Origin: Hypomyces perniciosus | Taxonomy: Eukaryota; Ascomycota; Sordariomycetes; Hypocreales; Hypocreaceae | Assembly (NCBI GenBank): GCA_008477525.1 | Contig: SPDT01000005.1 | Coordinates: 5,256,925-5,320,924 of the forward strand | Direction: 5' to 3' | Length of the DNA: 64,000 bases | Part shown: one piece after another, positions 1 through 10,884 of the stretch | How positions within the stretch are numbered: position 1 is the first letter of the stretch | Layout of the letters: the number at the start of each line of letters is the position of its first letter | Position numbers and translations under genes: made by a program | The notes under the pieces: generated by a model | The model's database searches: none | What the model was told of the DNA's origin: nothing | Seen by the model: only the letters and a program-made list of their open reading frames with translations

Positions 1-692
1 GGCGTCACTCTATCCATCTCACGAGCAGAAAACGATGAAATGTAGATCTCAGAATGAAACGGTATCTGGACGGAGAACAACCAAATGCCGAGATTAACGA
101 AGGATCCTTTTCCCAAATTCCTCTCCGAACATCCTCAAGTCCAAAGACTCTGCCGAATCCGCTGTCAAACAGGTACAGCGTGCGGCGGATATTCGTTGCT
201 ATCTGGAGAAGAAAAGGGAAGAGAAAGAAAAATTTCGCTGGCGAAAATTCGGCGAGATGATAGAGGCGTGCTGAGTCAGCGACTGACACGTGACAGAGTC
301 AAGAAGCGGAACAAGTATACGAAGTAGTATATCACCACAGATAGGTCATATCACCACGGTTAATTATAGCTTTAACCACCTTTTATAACTCTGATCACGA
401 TGAGAAACTCTATGTATATTCAGCTAACCTTCATGACCTTGTAATGCAATAGTAAACGCCTTAATATCTTAGTAGTCTCCGTCTCTCTTCTTTTTGGCCC
501 TCTGGTATAGTCGGTCACGTGAATGCGGGATGATGAATTCAAGGCTCCTGATTGGCTCTTCTGAACCGAGGAACCGAGCCTGTCCGTTCCGAAAGCTTGC
601 ATCACGACTTGCATCTTCAACGACCGCAAGGGAACCGAACACAGACAGACGCCTTGGGACTGCATCGCGACTTGACGAACAAGCCAGTCACA
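1..692. other. Left edge and SDH3 upstream region; possible 3' exon fragment
   Basis: No convincing gene. On the + strand a roughly 50-codon open stretch without an ATG ends at the TGA at 272-274. It is rich in K, R and E and could be the last exon of a gene lying to the left of the window, but nothing identifies it. From about 300 to 692 the sequence is AT-richer, with several ATATC/TCACCAC repeats near 329-360, and is presumably intergenic plus the SDH3 5' leader. Confidence 0.25.
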
Positions 693-1424
693 ATGATCGC
701 GCAACGGGTGGGCGTTGCTGCTATGCGCCGAGGTACGCTGCCTTTTTCCAGAGCCAATCCAATGCCATGGGAATAACCTCACTCACATACTAACCTCGTG
801 CCCATAGGCGCCGCAAATGCCTTCTTCAGTCAGAACATCCCTCGGTTGGTTCTGGCATCTGCCATGTCGACTACTCAGGCGAGGTAGGCTTGACTCGCTC
901 CCAATTCAACTCGACCTCTGCGTGCTTCTCACACCAAGTCGATCTCACGAGCATCTCGCTGATATATGCGCTTCTCCAGACCCATAACAACCACCAAGCT
1001 CACCCCCGAAGAAGGCCGCCAGGTCCTCGTTAACCAGCGCCTTAACCGCCCCATCTCCCCCCACCTCGCCATCTACCGAAAGGAACAGACCTGGTTCGGT
1101 GCCTCCGCATGGACTCGTATCACTGGCTGTGCTCTCTCCGGTGCTGCCTACGCCTACTTCGCCGCTTACCTCGTCTCTCCTCTACTCGGCCTCCACATCG
1201 AGAGCGCCGCGCTGGCATCAGGCTTCGCAGCTCTGCCGTTCGTCGTCAAGGGTGGCATCAAGTTCGCCCTCAGCTTTCCCTTCGCTTTCCACTTCATCAA
1301 CGGAATCAAGCACCTGGTCTACGATGCGGGCATTGGCTTTGCGAAGAGCCAAATTAAGAAGGGCGAGATTTTCCTCTGGGTATCAAGCACCATCAGCGGA
1401 CTGTACCTGGCTTTCGGCTTGTAA
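693..1424 (+). CDS. SDH3: Succinate dehydrogenase cytochrome b560 subunit, mitochondrial
   Basis: This is the membrane-anchor cytochrome b subunit (SdhC) of respiratory complex II, which helps bind heme b and ubiquinone in the inner mitochondrial membrane. Three exons are inferred: 693-732, 808-883 and 980-1424, giving 186 residues. The introns have GT-AG ends, and a TACTAAC-like branch site lies at 788-794. The short first exons encode a basic, Ser/Ala-rich mitochondrial presequence, and the 693 start is the one that supplies it. The mature part carries the family signature region NRPISPHLAIYR and the motif HFINGIKHLVYD, with the heme-ligand histidine and the H-x4-H spacing typical of SdhC. 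Three hydrophobic segments follow in the last 110 residues. Length is normal for fungi. Identification is secure; the first two exons are inferred from splice consensus. Confidence 0.93.
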
Positions 1425-1693
1425 AAAATTGGATATAAAGGGGACTACGGAATAAAGCGAACAGGCGGACACATGATTTCACCGGACAAAGCAATTGGGA
1501 GTGCAGTGTAGAAGTAGCAGCCACCAAAAGGGGCCTTTCCATTAGTTGTCCAAATACTATCATATAAGTGTACAGAGCAATACCACGTGTGGGTGCCCAT
1601 ATGCAAGCCAATCTTGTGTGTTGGATATCAACCCCCTGTGAACGCCATTCGCCTTACTTCACTGCATCTCTTTTCTCTTAGCACCAACGCCGC

Positions 1694-3147
1694 TTATTCT
1701 AGGAAACGAGCATCCAGAATCGTCTTAATTAGCTTGTGATTAAGAGATGAGGCAACCTTCCCCCCGACAATAGGGCCGATGAAGTCATTCAACTGAGAAA
1801 GTTCTGCCTGGGGGGCACTGCCGTTCACACCATTGGCGTCAGCGTGCTCGACCCGTTGCGCAAGGGAGGCCACAGCCTGCACGAGACCCTGAACGAGCAT
1901 TTCGTAGTCGATGGATCCCTCAGACTTCTCCTTCAATGGCTGCAGGATTCCGGAATCAAAGCTCTTGAGGTTTCGCAGAACCAAGATACGAATAGCCTCA
2001 GGGCCACCGGCTTCGAGCAAGCCTTGGATTGAGCCATACAGCACAGCGGGATGCTTTGTAGGGTCTAAAAAGTATTTGAGACAAGTCCGTGTAAGTTTGG
2101 GTCGGAGAAGCGTGTTGGACCCCGAGTACTTGCGCGCGATGCGACCAAGCAATGAAGCCGCTAGCTGGCGTAGGTCGTACTGCTCTTTGATGGAATCATG
2201 GCCCTCATCCGTGCCGAGTTTCCTAGCCATCAGGCAGGTGAGGACGGGTGCAGAGAGTGAGCTGGCGTACGGATCCAGGAAAAGACTCTTGTTCTCGATA
2301 AGAGCATTGGTCAATTCCATCATCTGTTTCAGCGTAAAGGTATCGTCGAGCTGGTGTGTAACGCGGTCCATGATGAAGTTGATGAAGTACGGAACCAGCT
2401 GGTGCAGGCCTGGATCGTCTCTCACAGATCCCAGTGCGGCCTGACGCAGGCGTACGACCTCTTCATCGGGATTGTCATCGAGGATGGCGGCTTGTATCTT
2501 GTCGAAGTAGAGAATGAGCTCCTTGCTCACAATGTGCTTGACAGAAGGTTGACCAGAGGCACTATCATTTCCAGCCAGAGCGGACAAAGCAGGATTTGCA
2601 CCTGGGCCCTTGGGTAGAAGATCTTGAGACCTTGACTCGGCCGAGGTAGGGTTCTGCGGGATGGAAGGCTGGACGCCTTCGATAGCGAGCCAGTGTGCTG
2701 CAAAACGGGCGTCAGCATACATAGGTGCAAGACAACCACGTGCGGGATGTAAAACATACCAGTGAAGTTCATGTCGCGCGGCACCTTGGGCAGCGGCGCA
2801 TTAATGAGCTTCTCAAAGTCCACCTCCTCGTCCTCGATATAGAACAGCGGCTGACCAGGTCCTAAGCTGGCTTCGCCATATCGGAGCGCTCGCGTTGAGT
2901 CATATCCGTAGAGGGGCTCGGCATCGAGGACTCTGAGCGCAAGCGACACGTCGTTGACCGTCATTGTTGTCCTTCGCGCGGCGCGCATGAGGCGGAGGGC
3001 TTCGATAATGACCTGGCCGATGCGGTATTCGACATCTTGCGTGAGGGCCTTGAGGGCCTCGTCGCTCATGGAGCCGATACCGACGGACTCTGCCACATCC
3101 TTGACATTCTCAGAATTCCATAGGAGCTTGGGCGTTTCGCTCGCCAT
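1694..3147 (-). CDS. TAF6: Transcription initiation factor TFIID subunit 6
   Basis: TAF6 is a histone-fold subunit of the general transcription factor TFIID (and, in yeast, of SAGA) and pairs with TAF9. Two exons on the minus strand (3147-2760 and 2697-1694) with a 62-nt intron (GTATGT...CAG) give 463 residues. Residues 1 to about 75 form the histone fold, with the expected run [20 protein letters not shown]. The linker motif PLYGYD and an acidic stretch follow. The C-terminal half is the conserved HEAT-like TAF6 domain, containing [11 protein letters not shown] and a [10 protein letters not shown] helix. The intron falls just before [11 protein letters not shown], a conserved block. TAF6 is divergent from the homoaconitase relic, with about 590 bp between them. 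Nothing unusual is seen. Confidence 0.95.
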
Positions 3148-3735
3148 AGCGTCAGCTGGGGAGTTGGCGATGCGCAGTTGCAGCCTCGTTGGTGGATGGT
3201 TGCTGGTGGAAGCTTTGGCTTGGTGAAGGTCATGAGGCTGAAACCTCGCCAGAGTGACTGTGGGGACGAGGCTACGGGTACTACTAGTACTACTACTAGT
3301 GCTAGGTAGGTACCTACGAAGTAGGCGACTCTCTTTCAGTGGGTTTTAGTGGGGTGGTGCAGCCCTGGAGCGTAGTAGTAATTGGGGGCTTCTTGGTGGT
3401 TTAGGCGCCGAATTCGGGACTTGGAGAATAATAGTGCTTGCGGCGTGAGAACTACTATTCGTCACTCGAGCAAAAAGTTTTGGCCATGAAGCACGAGCAC
3501 GAGATCACGAGAAATTACCTCCAGTGATCATTCCCAAGCCATTTCTGTTACGCGGCTTGGCCTCATCTATCAGTCTCTGTGTGGCAATGGCCTGCGCTGT
3601 GCGTCTCAACTTTCTTTACAGGTAGTGACGGCACAGGCTCACAAACACCATGCCAGCGGTACGGAACACCAAGGAATCCGATCTTGAGGTTGCTCTCCGG
3701 AACCCTTCCATTGACAAGACTCATAGCCCAGGACT
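3148..3735. other. Intergenic region between TAF6 and the homoaconitase relic
   Basis: No gene is visible. The stretch carries a run of TACTACTAGT-type repeats around 3279-3303 and presumably the TAF6 promoter. About 150 bp upstream of the relic (3650 onwards) has open + frames, but they do not match the homoaconitase presequence. Confidence 0.5.
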
Positions 3736-5237
3736 GTGGCATTGGCCCTCTCAGCCACTAGGATCACGAGCCGTTGTGTCCCGCGACTGCGAACGATCCC
3801 AGCGGCGACATGGCGACACACATTCAACACCTCCCGCTCCCTGCGACGACCCGATGCCTTCCACTCCTTGCTTGAGGAAGCACGCAAGTCCGCCAATCTG
3901 ATATCTGAGAACCCGGGTGTCGTGTCCGGAGCGCCCCAGACGCTGACGGAGAAGATTGTTCAGCGCTACTCAGTCGGTCTTGCGCCTGGGAAGAAGGTCA
4001 AGTCCGGCGACTAAATCACGCTCGCTCCGGCCCGCTGTATGACACACGACAACTCATGGCCTGTTGCCCTCAAGTTCATGTCCATTGGTGCCTCCAAGGC
4101 CCATGACAACCGCCAAGTTGTCATGGCCCTCGATCACGATGTCCAGAACAAGAGCGAGTCCAATCTCAAGAAGTACAGGCAGATTGAAGAACTTGCTGGC
4201 AAGCATGGCGCTCCTTTTTTTGGTGCCGGCCGAGGGATTGGCCATCAGATCATGGTGGGGGAGGGTTACGCCTGGCCTGGTACTGTGACCGTTGCTTCTG
4301 ATAGCCATAACAATATGTACGGTGGTGTGGGCTGTTTGGCACCCGTGATCCGAACTGATGCTACCAGTATCTGGGCGACTGGGCAGACGTGGTGGCAGAT
4401 TCCGCCCATTGCAAAGGTTACCCTGACTGGAATCATGCCTCCCGGTGTTACTGGAAAAGATGTAATTGTCGCACTCTGCGGTCTCTTCAACCAGGATGAA
4501 GTCCTCAATCACGCCATTGAGTTCACTGGATCTGAAGAAACCATGCGCAGCATCCCCGTCGACGACCGCCTCACTATCTCGAATATGACGACTGAGTGGG
4601 GAGCATTGGCTGGAATTTTCCCCATCGACTCGGTTCTCATTTCCTGGCTCCGCGCAAAGGCAACTATTTCCGCCATGTTTGAGGCTGAAAAGGGTACCAA
4701 GCGGTTTACGCACGAGCGTATTGATGATCTGCTGCAGAACCAGCTTCGTGCCGATCCAGGGACTACTTACGCCAAATCACTATACCTGGACCTGTCTACC
4801 CTGTCGCCATTCGTAGCCGGACCCAATTCCGTCAAGGTCGTATGGGCTCGACATATGCAAAGGCATATCTTGCAAGCCCAGAAGTTGTCGCTGCCAGTGC
4901 TCTCAAGGGGCACATTGGTGGCCCAGGCTGGTACGAGACGCCGGAAGGTGTTGAAAAGGTCATTATCGGCGAGGGCAGCGGTAACCTCGAGGCTGATAGG
5001 GCCGTCAGCGTAGAGGATGCGTTGGACAAGCTCCTCGCAGAAGCCGAGAGCATGATTGCAGGTGCTGAGAAGGACTTGAACGGTTCTGAGGCGGCTGCGC
5101 CCGTAGAGGAGGCTGAGGAAACTCTTACTGATATCTTACCTGGCTTCCCTGAGAAGATTGAGCTACCTCCCAACGTGCAGGAGATTATTGCCAAGGGCGG
5201 TTTAGAAAAATGGGTGAAGGCTCAGATTGAGCAGTGA
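3736..5237 (+). pseudogene. LYS4: Homoaconitase (lysine biosynthesis) pseudogene with two large internal deletions
   Basis: This is recognisable as mitochondrial homoaconitase, the Fe-S enzyme that converts homocitrate to homoisocitrate in alpha-aminoadipate lysine synthesis. The presequence region and the blocks [29 protein letters not shown] and [12 protein letters not shown] are intact in character. Defects seen: (1) the expected start reads GTG at 3736-3738, behind an in-frame TAG; (2) a TAA stop lies at 4012-4014, where the family has a tyrosine codon; (3) about one codon is missing near 4335; (4) at about 4836 the frame jumps from the end of domain 3 to [12 protein letters not shown], dropping the segment that holds all three cluster-ligand cysteines (the CTNS and CGPC motifs); (5) at about 5160 the linker runs straight into the C-terminal LPPNVQEIIAKGGLEKW, dropping nearly the whole swivel domain. 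Base composition is not AT-shifted, so RIP is not the cause. The product cannot be an active enzyme. Confidence 0.9.
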
Positions 5238-5871
5238 AGAAGATAGATGATGACGTTTTGTATACCGACCATATAGATCAGATATCCAGTTTACAATTGC
5301 AAGGCATTTCTGACGACATGACTGAATTATCATACGAATTCCTATTGATATAACACAATTTAGAACGCATACAATATATTATTATACAAAATTATTTTAT
5401 ATATCCTGGATACTGCTGGATACTTCCCTTTCCGCTTGCATAAGGGCGCTATCGATATTGCGGTATCTGAAGTGCTTCATACGTGTACAAGAAGCCGAGG
5501 CAACTAGTATATTAAAATTGTAACCATAAACGTCCAAGGGCTTCCAGTGTGGGCCTCCATGCAAAACGCTCCCTGCAACCTGACGTCAACTGGAACGGGC
5601 CGGGACATCTATTCAATTCACAGAGCGGGGAAGCTTGGTAATAGTATAGGGAGAAACTTTACATTGAGCTGAACATGACGACAACAGGGGTGGTGATTGT
5701 GATTAGAATGGTGATGGTGTAGTTTTCACAAATCCGGCGGGCCCGGAGTTCAATCTTGAATACATATATATATTAAAGAAATATCTTTACATCTATTGTC
5801 TTTCTATTCTATTCTCTCTATTCTCTCTATTCCCTCTCCTATTCGATTCAATTGAGCTCGCAATTGACAAG
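5238..5871. other. Intergenic region before the DJ-1/Hsp31-like gene
   Basis: No gene is visible. The sequence is AT-rich around 5330-5410. A pyrimidine-rich leader with TATTCTCTC/TCTATTC repeats (about 5800-5840) lies directly ahead of the start codon at 5872. Confidence 0.6.
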
Positions 5872-6639
5872 ATGGCTCCCAAGAAGATTCTCGTTGTTCT
5901 CACCAGCGCCGACAAGCTTGAGTCGATCAATATACCAACCGGCTGGTATCTGGTAAACCACACCATACCATACCATACCATACATAGCTATTCACTTCTC
6001 AATCTTGAGCTCTAACATAACCCTTTCTACGCATAGCCCGAATTCGCCCATCCGTACGACATTCTCGCACCCAAGGCCGAAATCGTCGTCGCCTCCCCCA
6101 AGGGCGGAGTCGCTCCCCTTGACCCATCCTCTATCAAGATGTTCACAGACGATTCCTCAGTCAACTTCCTCAAGAACCACAAAGCCATCTGGGAGAACAC
6201 CACACCTCTTAGGGACTTCCTCGGCCGCGCATCCGAGTTCGATGCCGTGTTCTACCCTGGCGGCCACGGCCCTGTGCTCGACCTTGTCAATGATGACGAT
6301 TCGATCCAATTGATCCAGGAGTTCTACAAGGCCGGCAAGCCCGTTGCTGCGGTGTGCCATGGCAGCATTGTATTTGCGAATGTGAAGATTGATGGAGAGT
6401 ATCTTGTCAAGGACAGGGAGGTTACGGGCTTCACGAACGAGGAGGAGGATATTGTAAAAATGACATCAGCTGTGCCTTTCTTGGTGGAGGATCTGCTTGT
6501 CAAGGCCGGCGCAAAGTTTGTCAAGACGGAGGCTTGGGGGGAGAAGGTTGTGGTTGATGGGCAGATTATCACGGGCCAGAATCCGGCTTCTGCGAAGGCT
6601 GTTGGTGAGGCGATTGCCAAGGCAATTGGTGAGTTCTGA
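5872..6639 (+). CDS. DJ-1/PfpI family protein, Hsp31-like glyoxalase III/chaperone
   Basis: This belongs to the class I glutamine-amidotransferase-like fold, Hsp31 branch. Members act as glutathione-independent glyoxalases (methylglyoxal to lactate), deglycases or holdase chaperones in stationary phase and stress, mostly in the cytosol. Two exons are inferred: 5872-5952, and 6037-6639 after an 84-nt intron with a TCTAACAT branch site, giving 227 residues. The motif AAVCHGS places the nucleophile at Cys134 with His135 beside it, and Glu29 in LPEFAHPYD matches the third catalytic position. YPGGHGP forms the conserved glycine-rich turn. The intron holds a tandem CCATA repeat (about 5964-5982). 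It lies convergent to the alcohol dehydrogenase, with 221 bp between the stop codons. The family is secure; the exact activity is not. Confidence 0.9.
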
Positions 6640-6860
6640 ACCTTTACATGCTGTGTAATTACCGGGATATGCTGACGTTTCATCGAAATAGGTGTTTGAT
6701 TAATGGCTGAAGGGGCAAAGGGGGGCGAACATGCCGATATTCAGAACATGTCGAAAGCATCAATCGCCAGACTCTTAGGAATAAAAAGTCATCTTTGTTT
6801 GATTTGACCCTTATTGCATCAATTCTCACATAGCTTCATAAATGAACCCTTCCGAGGATC

Positions 6861-7943
6861 CTACTTTTGACCAAACGCCTCGTCATACCCAACCATGGTA
6901 AACCTATAATGCACCTCATTGCCCTTCACCCTCTCAACCGCCTCCTTACACCCCTCTTCAGAAAGCGGAAGCGTTTCTACCCATGGCCTTACGCCCTTGT
7001 CCACAGCCAACTGCAGCATCGCCTCCATCTCCTGGTGGTTGCCCAAATGGCTACCAGTTACCTTTGGCGCATTTACCGCAAAGGTCTTGGGCGAGATGTG
7101 CGGCAGCGGCTTGTCACCGATGCCGACAATGTGGAATTCACCTCCAGGCTTGAGAAGTGATAAGAACGTCGGTATGTCAAGTTTGTCTGCCACGTCGGTC
7201 GAGTTGAGTATGAAGTCGAACTTGAACTTCCATGGCTCTGCCCATCCCTCTTTGTTGGTGAGAATGACGTCCTTGACGCCCATCTTGTTGCAATCGTCGA
7301 CTTTGTCTGGTGAGTGACTGAGAGCATATGTCTCGGCTCCGAGAGCGACAGACCACTGGACGGCGAGGTGTCCAAGTCCTCCGATGCCCAAAACACCAAC
7401 TCGTTTTCCTGGTCCAACGTTGGCGCGGAAAAGAGGTGAATATGTTGTGATGCCAGCGCAAAGCAGCGGAGCCACGACATTCGTCTCAAGTCCATCGGGG
7501 ATCTTGAAGGTATAATAGTCGTGAACACGAATATGCGACGCAAACCCTCCATGGGCCGTACTACCGTCTGGATACTGCGCATTATACGTCTCCACCAACT
7601 TGGGACAATAATTCTCATTTTTGCTCTTGCACAGGTCACACTCGAGGCACGACCAGACCTGAGCGCCTACGCCGACTCGATCGCCTTCTTGAATCCCCTT
7701 GACATGGGGTCCGACTTTGATGGCCTTGCCGACGATTTCGTGGCCGACGCAGAGAGGGCCTTTGAAATCTCCCCAACCTCCTGTTAGGGTGTGAATGTCT
7801 GAGCCACAGACGCCACATGCGTCGATTTGGACGTCGATGTCATGATCGCCAAAGGGCTTGGGCGTGAGCTCGGATTTGAAGAAGCGATTCCATGTCTTGG
7901 GGCTGTCGACACAGAAGCCAGTGAAGGTGTCTGGGTATCCCAT
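6861..7943 (-). CDS. Zinc-type NADP-dependent alcohol dehydrogenase (ADH6/7, cinnamyl-alcohol type)
   Basis: This is a medium-chain dehydrogenase/reductase that reduces aldehydes to alcohols with NADPH. The single exon encodes 360 residues from the ATG at 7943; the open frame extends 17 codons upstream, but this start gives the family N-terminus MGYPDTFTGF. Catalytic zinc ligands are visible as Cys46 in CGVCGSDIH and His68-Glu69 in GHEIVGK. The structural-zinc lobe has four cysteines in CLECDLCKSKNENYC. The Rossmann motif GVLGIGGLGHLAVQ follows near residue 180. Length and motif order are normal for fungal ADH6-like enzymes, which act on cinnamaldehyde, furfural and other aldehydes; the physiological substrate cannot be read from the sequence. 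Confidence 0.93.
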   Translation of the reverse strand: MGYPDTFTGFCVDSPKTWNRFFKSELTPKPFGDHDIDVQIDACGVCGSDIHTLTGGWGDFKGPLCVGHEIVGKAIKVGPHVKGIQEGDRVGVGAQVWSCLECDLCKSKNENYCPKLVETYNAQYPDGSTAHGGFASHIRVHDYYTFKIPDGLETNVVAPLLCAGITTYSPLFRANVGPGKRVGVLGIGGLGHLAVQWSVALGAETYALSHSPDKVDDCNKMGVKDVILTNKEGWAEPWKFKFDFILNSTDVADKLDIPTFLSLLKPGGEFHIVGIGDKPLPHISPKTFAVNAPKVTGSHLGNHQEMEAMLQLAVDKGVRPWVETLPLSEEGCKEAVERVKGNEVHYRFTMVGYDEAFGQK

Positions 7944-9046
7944 GTTGCAGGTATTTGTTTGAAAAGATGTACAATATATATTTAAACTGAACAATATGAG
8001 ATAAACTTGAAAGCAAAGAATAATCTTGTCCTCCCTCCAACAGGCTGCTTCTTATACCTGCTTTGACGTTACACAACCCCTTCGCTCTGGGAGTCTCATT
8101 ATGAAGCCAAAACCTCATAATGACACGGGAATCCCCACCGGGAATAGTCTAGGTGTAGTGTAACGCAATTGCTTGCAGATCTATGACGTGGAACATCATC
8201 ACAATAGAATCTTAGAGCATAGACGGCACTCTTTGTACCACCACCATGGTGGCAATATCCGTTTTCAACATGACACTCTAGTATATGAATACATAGTCAA
8301 TAGTCACTGATCATCAAATCGTCACCCGCAGGTTCCGGGCCGTTGGAAGTGGGGAATCCGGAGCCGATGCGAGTAGGAGACTAAGAGGCAAGACTCTTAT
8401 CAGAAGAAGGAATTCCTACCTAGGCAAAGAATGTACATCTGATAGCTTATGGGGGTCAAATATTTGCAGGTATTCCGCACAACCATGGTCTTGGCCTTGG
8501 AGAAAAGCCTTTGTTGATATAGATACCCTCTTGAAAAGTAAGCCATCTCTAGAATAAACGCCCGGTTACATCGTCCCCGGCATTCCTTGCCGTCTTCCCA
8601 TGCATCTCCTCAGACATACGATGAATCCGACATATACGATGAATCCGACATATACGACCAATGCCTTCATCGTACCAACGCAAGCCTCCCTCTCGGAAAT
8701 GTCAGCCCTCAACTCCCCCCGATTCACCACGTCACCCAGGCCTGGATACCTCAGCACTCTCTGCAGTAGCCTCATGCACAGGACATGTTGATGCCTATGA
8801 TTTCAGTAGCTATAGCTGGCTTTGAGCCATAAAAGTGAGGCCAAATGCCCATCTCTGAGCCAACCAGGGCTTGGCAGTCCGTTTCCTCTGCACAGTCCTG
8901 TATTGTTGTGGTGGGTTTGGAACTTGACATATAAAACACCACGGATATCCTGTTGGTCCGTGATAGAATCTTTTTGAGAGTTCAAAGACCCAACAACAAC
9001 AACAACAACAAAGAACTTCCCACAACATATTTCGCAAATCCTCACA
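7944..9046. other. Divergent promoter region between ADH and carboxylesterase
   Basis: No gene is visible. An 18-bp unit TACGATGAATCCGACATA is tandemly duplicated at 8617-8634 and 8635-8652. The last 150 bp contain the carboxylesterase promoter and leader (listed separately). Confidence 0.6.
8930..9010 (+). promoter_or_regulatory. TATA-like box and CAA-repeat leader of the carboxylesterase gene
   Basis: TATAAAA occurs at 8930-8936, about 110 bp before the ATG at 9047, a plausible core-promoter position. It is followed by an unstructured (CAA)n run at about 8991-9010, a common fungal 5' leader feature. This is inferred from position and consensus only. Confidence 0.4.
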
Positions 9047-10884
9047 ATGAAGGTCCTATCGCTCTTCATTGCTGCTTTTCCGTGTGCAATAGCCACGGAC
9101 TGTCATGACAACAACTTGCCGCTGTCGCCCACAGCTACTCTGGACTCGGGTCCTATCTTTGGTGTTCAGACAACTCTTCCTGGAGCACTCGGAGCCGTGA
9201 ACAAGTTCCTCGGAGTCCCGTTCGCAGCGCCCCCCGAACGCTTCAGCCTTCCTCAGAAGCCACAGCCTTGGAGATCTCCCAAGAACGCCACTGAGTTCGG
9301 GCCGTCCTGCACGCAATACATCCCGCATTCCAGTAAGTCGAAACACCTCATACGATCTCAAAGTCCCGCCTCTGTTCGCAGTGCGGAAACTAATAGCCAA
9401 ACGCAGACATTGAAATCGACTATGACGTCCTGAATGACCTGTTCAACTTTGCTCACCCCCCTGAGAGCGAGGATTGTCTCCTCATCAACGTCTTTGCTCC
9501 CGCAAACCCAAGTCCCCCAGGTGGTCGCCCAATTGTCCTCTTCATCCCTGGCGGAGCATATAGCCTAGGCAACGGCCTCTTCGACCTGTCCGGATTCGCT
9601 GGCTACGAAGACATCATAGCCATCACCTTCAACTACCGGACCAACAGTACACCCCCCTTTTCCCCCAGAGTTTGTATCCAAAACTGACGCCGCTGCAACA
9701 AATAGTCCTTGGCTTCCCCAACTCCCCAGACATCCCCTTCTCAGCGCGCAATCTAGGCCTTTACGATCAACGCCTGGCTCTCAAATGGGTGCAATCCAAC
9801 GCCCATGCCTTCGGCGGCAATCCTAGCAAGATAACTCTCTGGGGTGAGTCCGCAGGCGCCATGTCCGTAGACCTTCACCTCCACACCTTTGCCAAAACCG
9901 ACCCACCCCCTTTCCGCGCCGCAATCATGTTCAGCGGCCAATTCTCCTTTGGCATGCTCGGCTTCACAGGAAACGGTAGTGACTACGCCTACTGGACCGC
10001 CATCTCCAAAAAGGTCGGCTGCGCAGATCCCAAGACTCAGCTATCCTGCATGAAAAAAGTCCCCGCCGAGGCTTTGATCCAAGCACTCGATGGAGTGCAA
10101 ACGTTGTTTACGCCTTTGGCTGACGGCGTTACTGTGCCTCCTGGACGGGCGAAAGCCTGGAGGCGTGGCGATGTCTTGAAAGTCCCTATCTTAACGGGCA
10201 CGATCAAGGACGAGGGACGGGCGCTGGTGAATTCGAAGATCAGCTTGGAGTTGTTTGAGCGGGTTTATCTCTCCCCTCCTGTGGTTACGCAACAACAGCG
10301 TGATGCTATCGTGGCGTATTACAAGAACCTTCCCAATCTCAAGACGGACTTTGATATCGCAACGGCGATATACACCGACTTCCTCTGGGCATGTGTAAGC
10401 CCCTCCTCTCTCTCTCTCTCTCTCTCTCCTTATTTCACATATACTAACCAAAGTCCAAAGCCCCAAGGCCGCCTCGCCAACATCTCTGCCTCCCTGCCCA
10501 ACCCAACATGGCGCTACAACTTCAACATCTCAATCACGCCCCTCCTGCCCCCCAAATTCCAATACCTGGAAAAGTTCCACGGCTCAGACATCATCCTTCT
10601 GACTGTCTCCCACCTACGAAGCCAACGCCATTCCCAAGCTCACTCCGGAGCTTTACACTTTTGCAAACTACTTCCGCGGTCTCGTGGGCCGCTTCGTCAG
10701 GAACCCTCATGGGGGAGCGGGTTGGTCGGCTACGGGCTCCAAGGATGCGCCGTATGATGTTGCCGTGTTGGGAGATGTGGGCGAGACGCATACCAGCGGA
10801 GCGACACCTGTTGATCACAGGGTTTTGGACGAGAGATGTGTTTTGTTTGATGATGTGTACAAGGTCATCGAGGCGTTTTCCTAG
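9047..10884 (+). CDS. Secreted type-B carboxylesterase, with a 1-nt frameshift near the 3' end
   Basis: This is an alpha/beta-hydrolase of the carboxylesterase type-B family that hydrolyses carboxylic esters outside the cell. Exons are 9047-9332, 9407-9646, 9706-10394 and 10461 onwards. MKVLSLFIAAFPCAIA is a signal peptide. Visible catalytic elements are the nucleophile Ser224 in GESAGAMS, acid Glu345 in TIKDEGRA, and His445 in KFHGSDI. Directly after this, around 10600-10606, the family frame continues one nucleotide out of register (TYEANAIPKLTPELY, then GWSATGSKDAPYDVAVLGDVG), ending at the TAG at 10882-10884. Read literally, the protein instead runs out of frame to a stop at 10755-10757 (503 residues). 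All triad residues precede the shift, so a truncated but possibly folded enzyme, a decaying gene and a base-call error are all possible. Intron 3 contains a CT dinucleotide run at about 10406-10428. Confidence 0.85.

Noticed and set aside
1..289. A 94-codon minus-strand frame at the left edge
   Set aside because: No family content; it overlaps + frames of equal length and has no splice or start support.
3961..4060. The homoaconitase stop codon might lie inside an intron
   Set aside because: Homology runs unbroken across 4012-4014 (GKKVKSGD, then [13 protein letters not shown]), and no GT...AG pair brackets the TAA without removing conserved sequence.
10590..10660. The carboxylesterase frame change might be explained by a fourth intron
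   Set aside because: Family-like residues lie directly on both sides of the shift with no room for an intron; the smallest introns in this window are above 50 nt.
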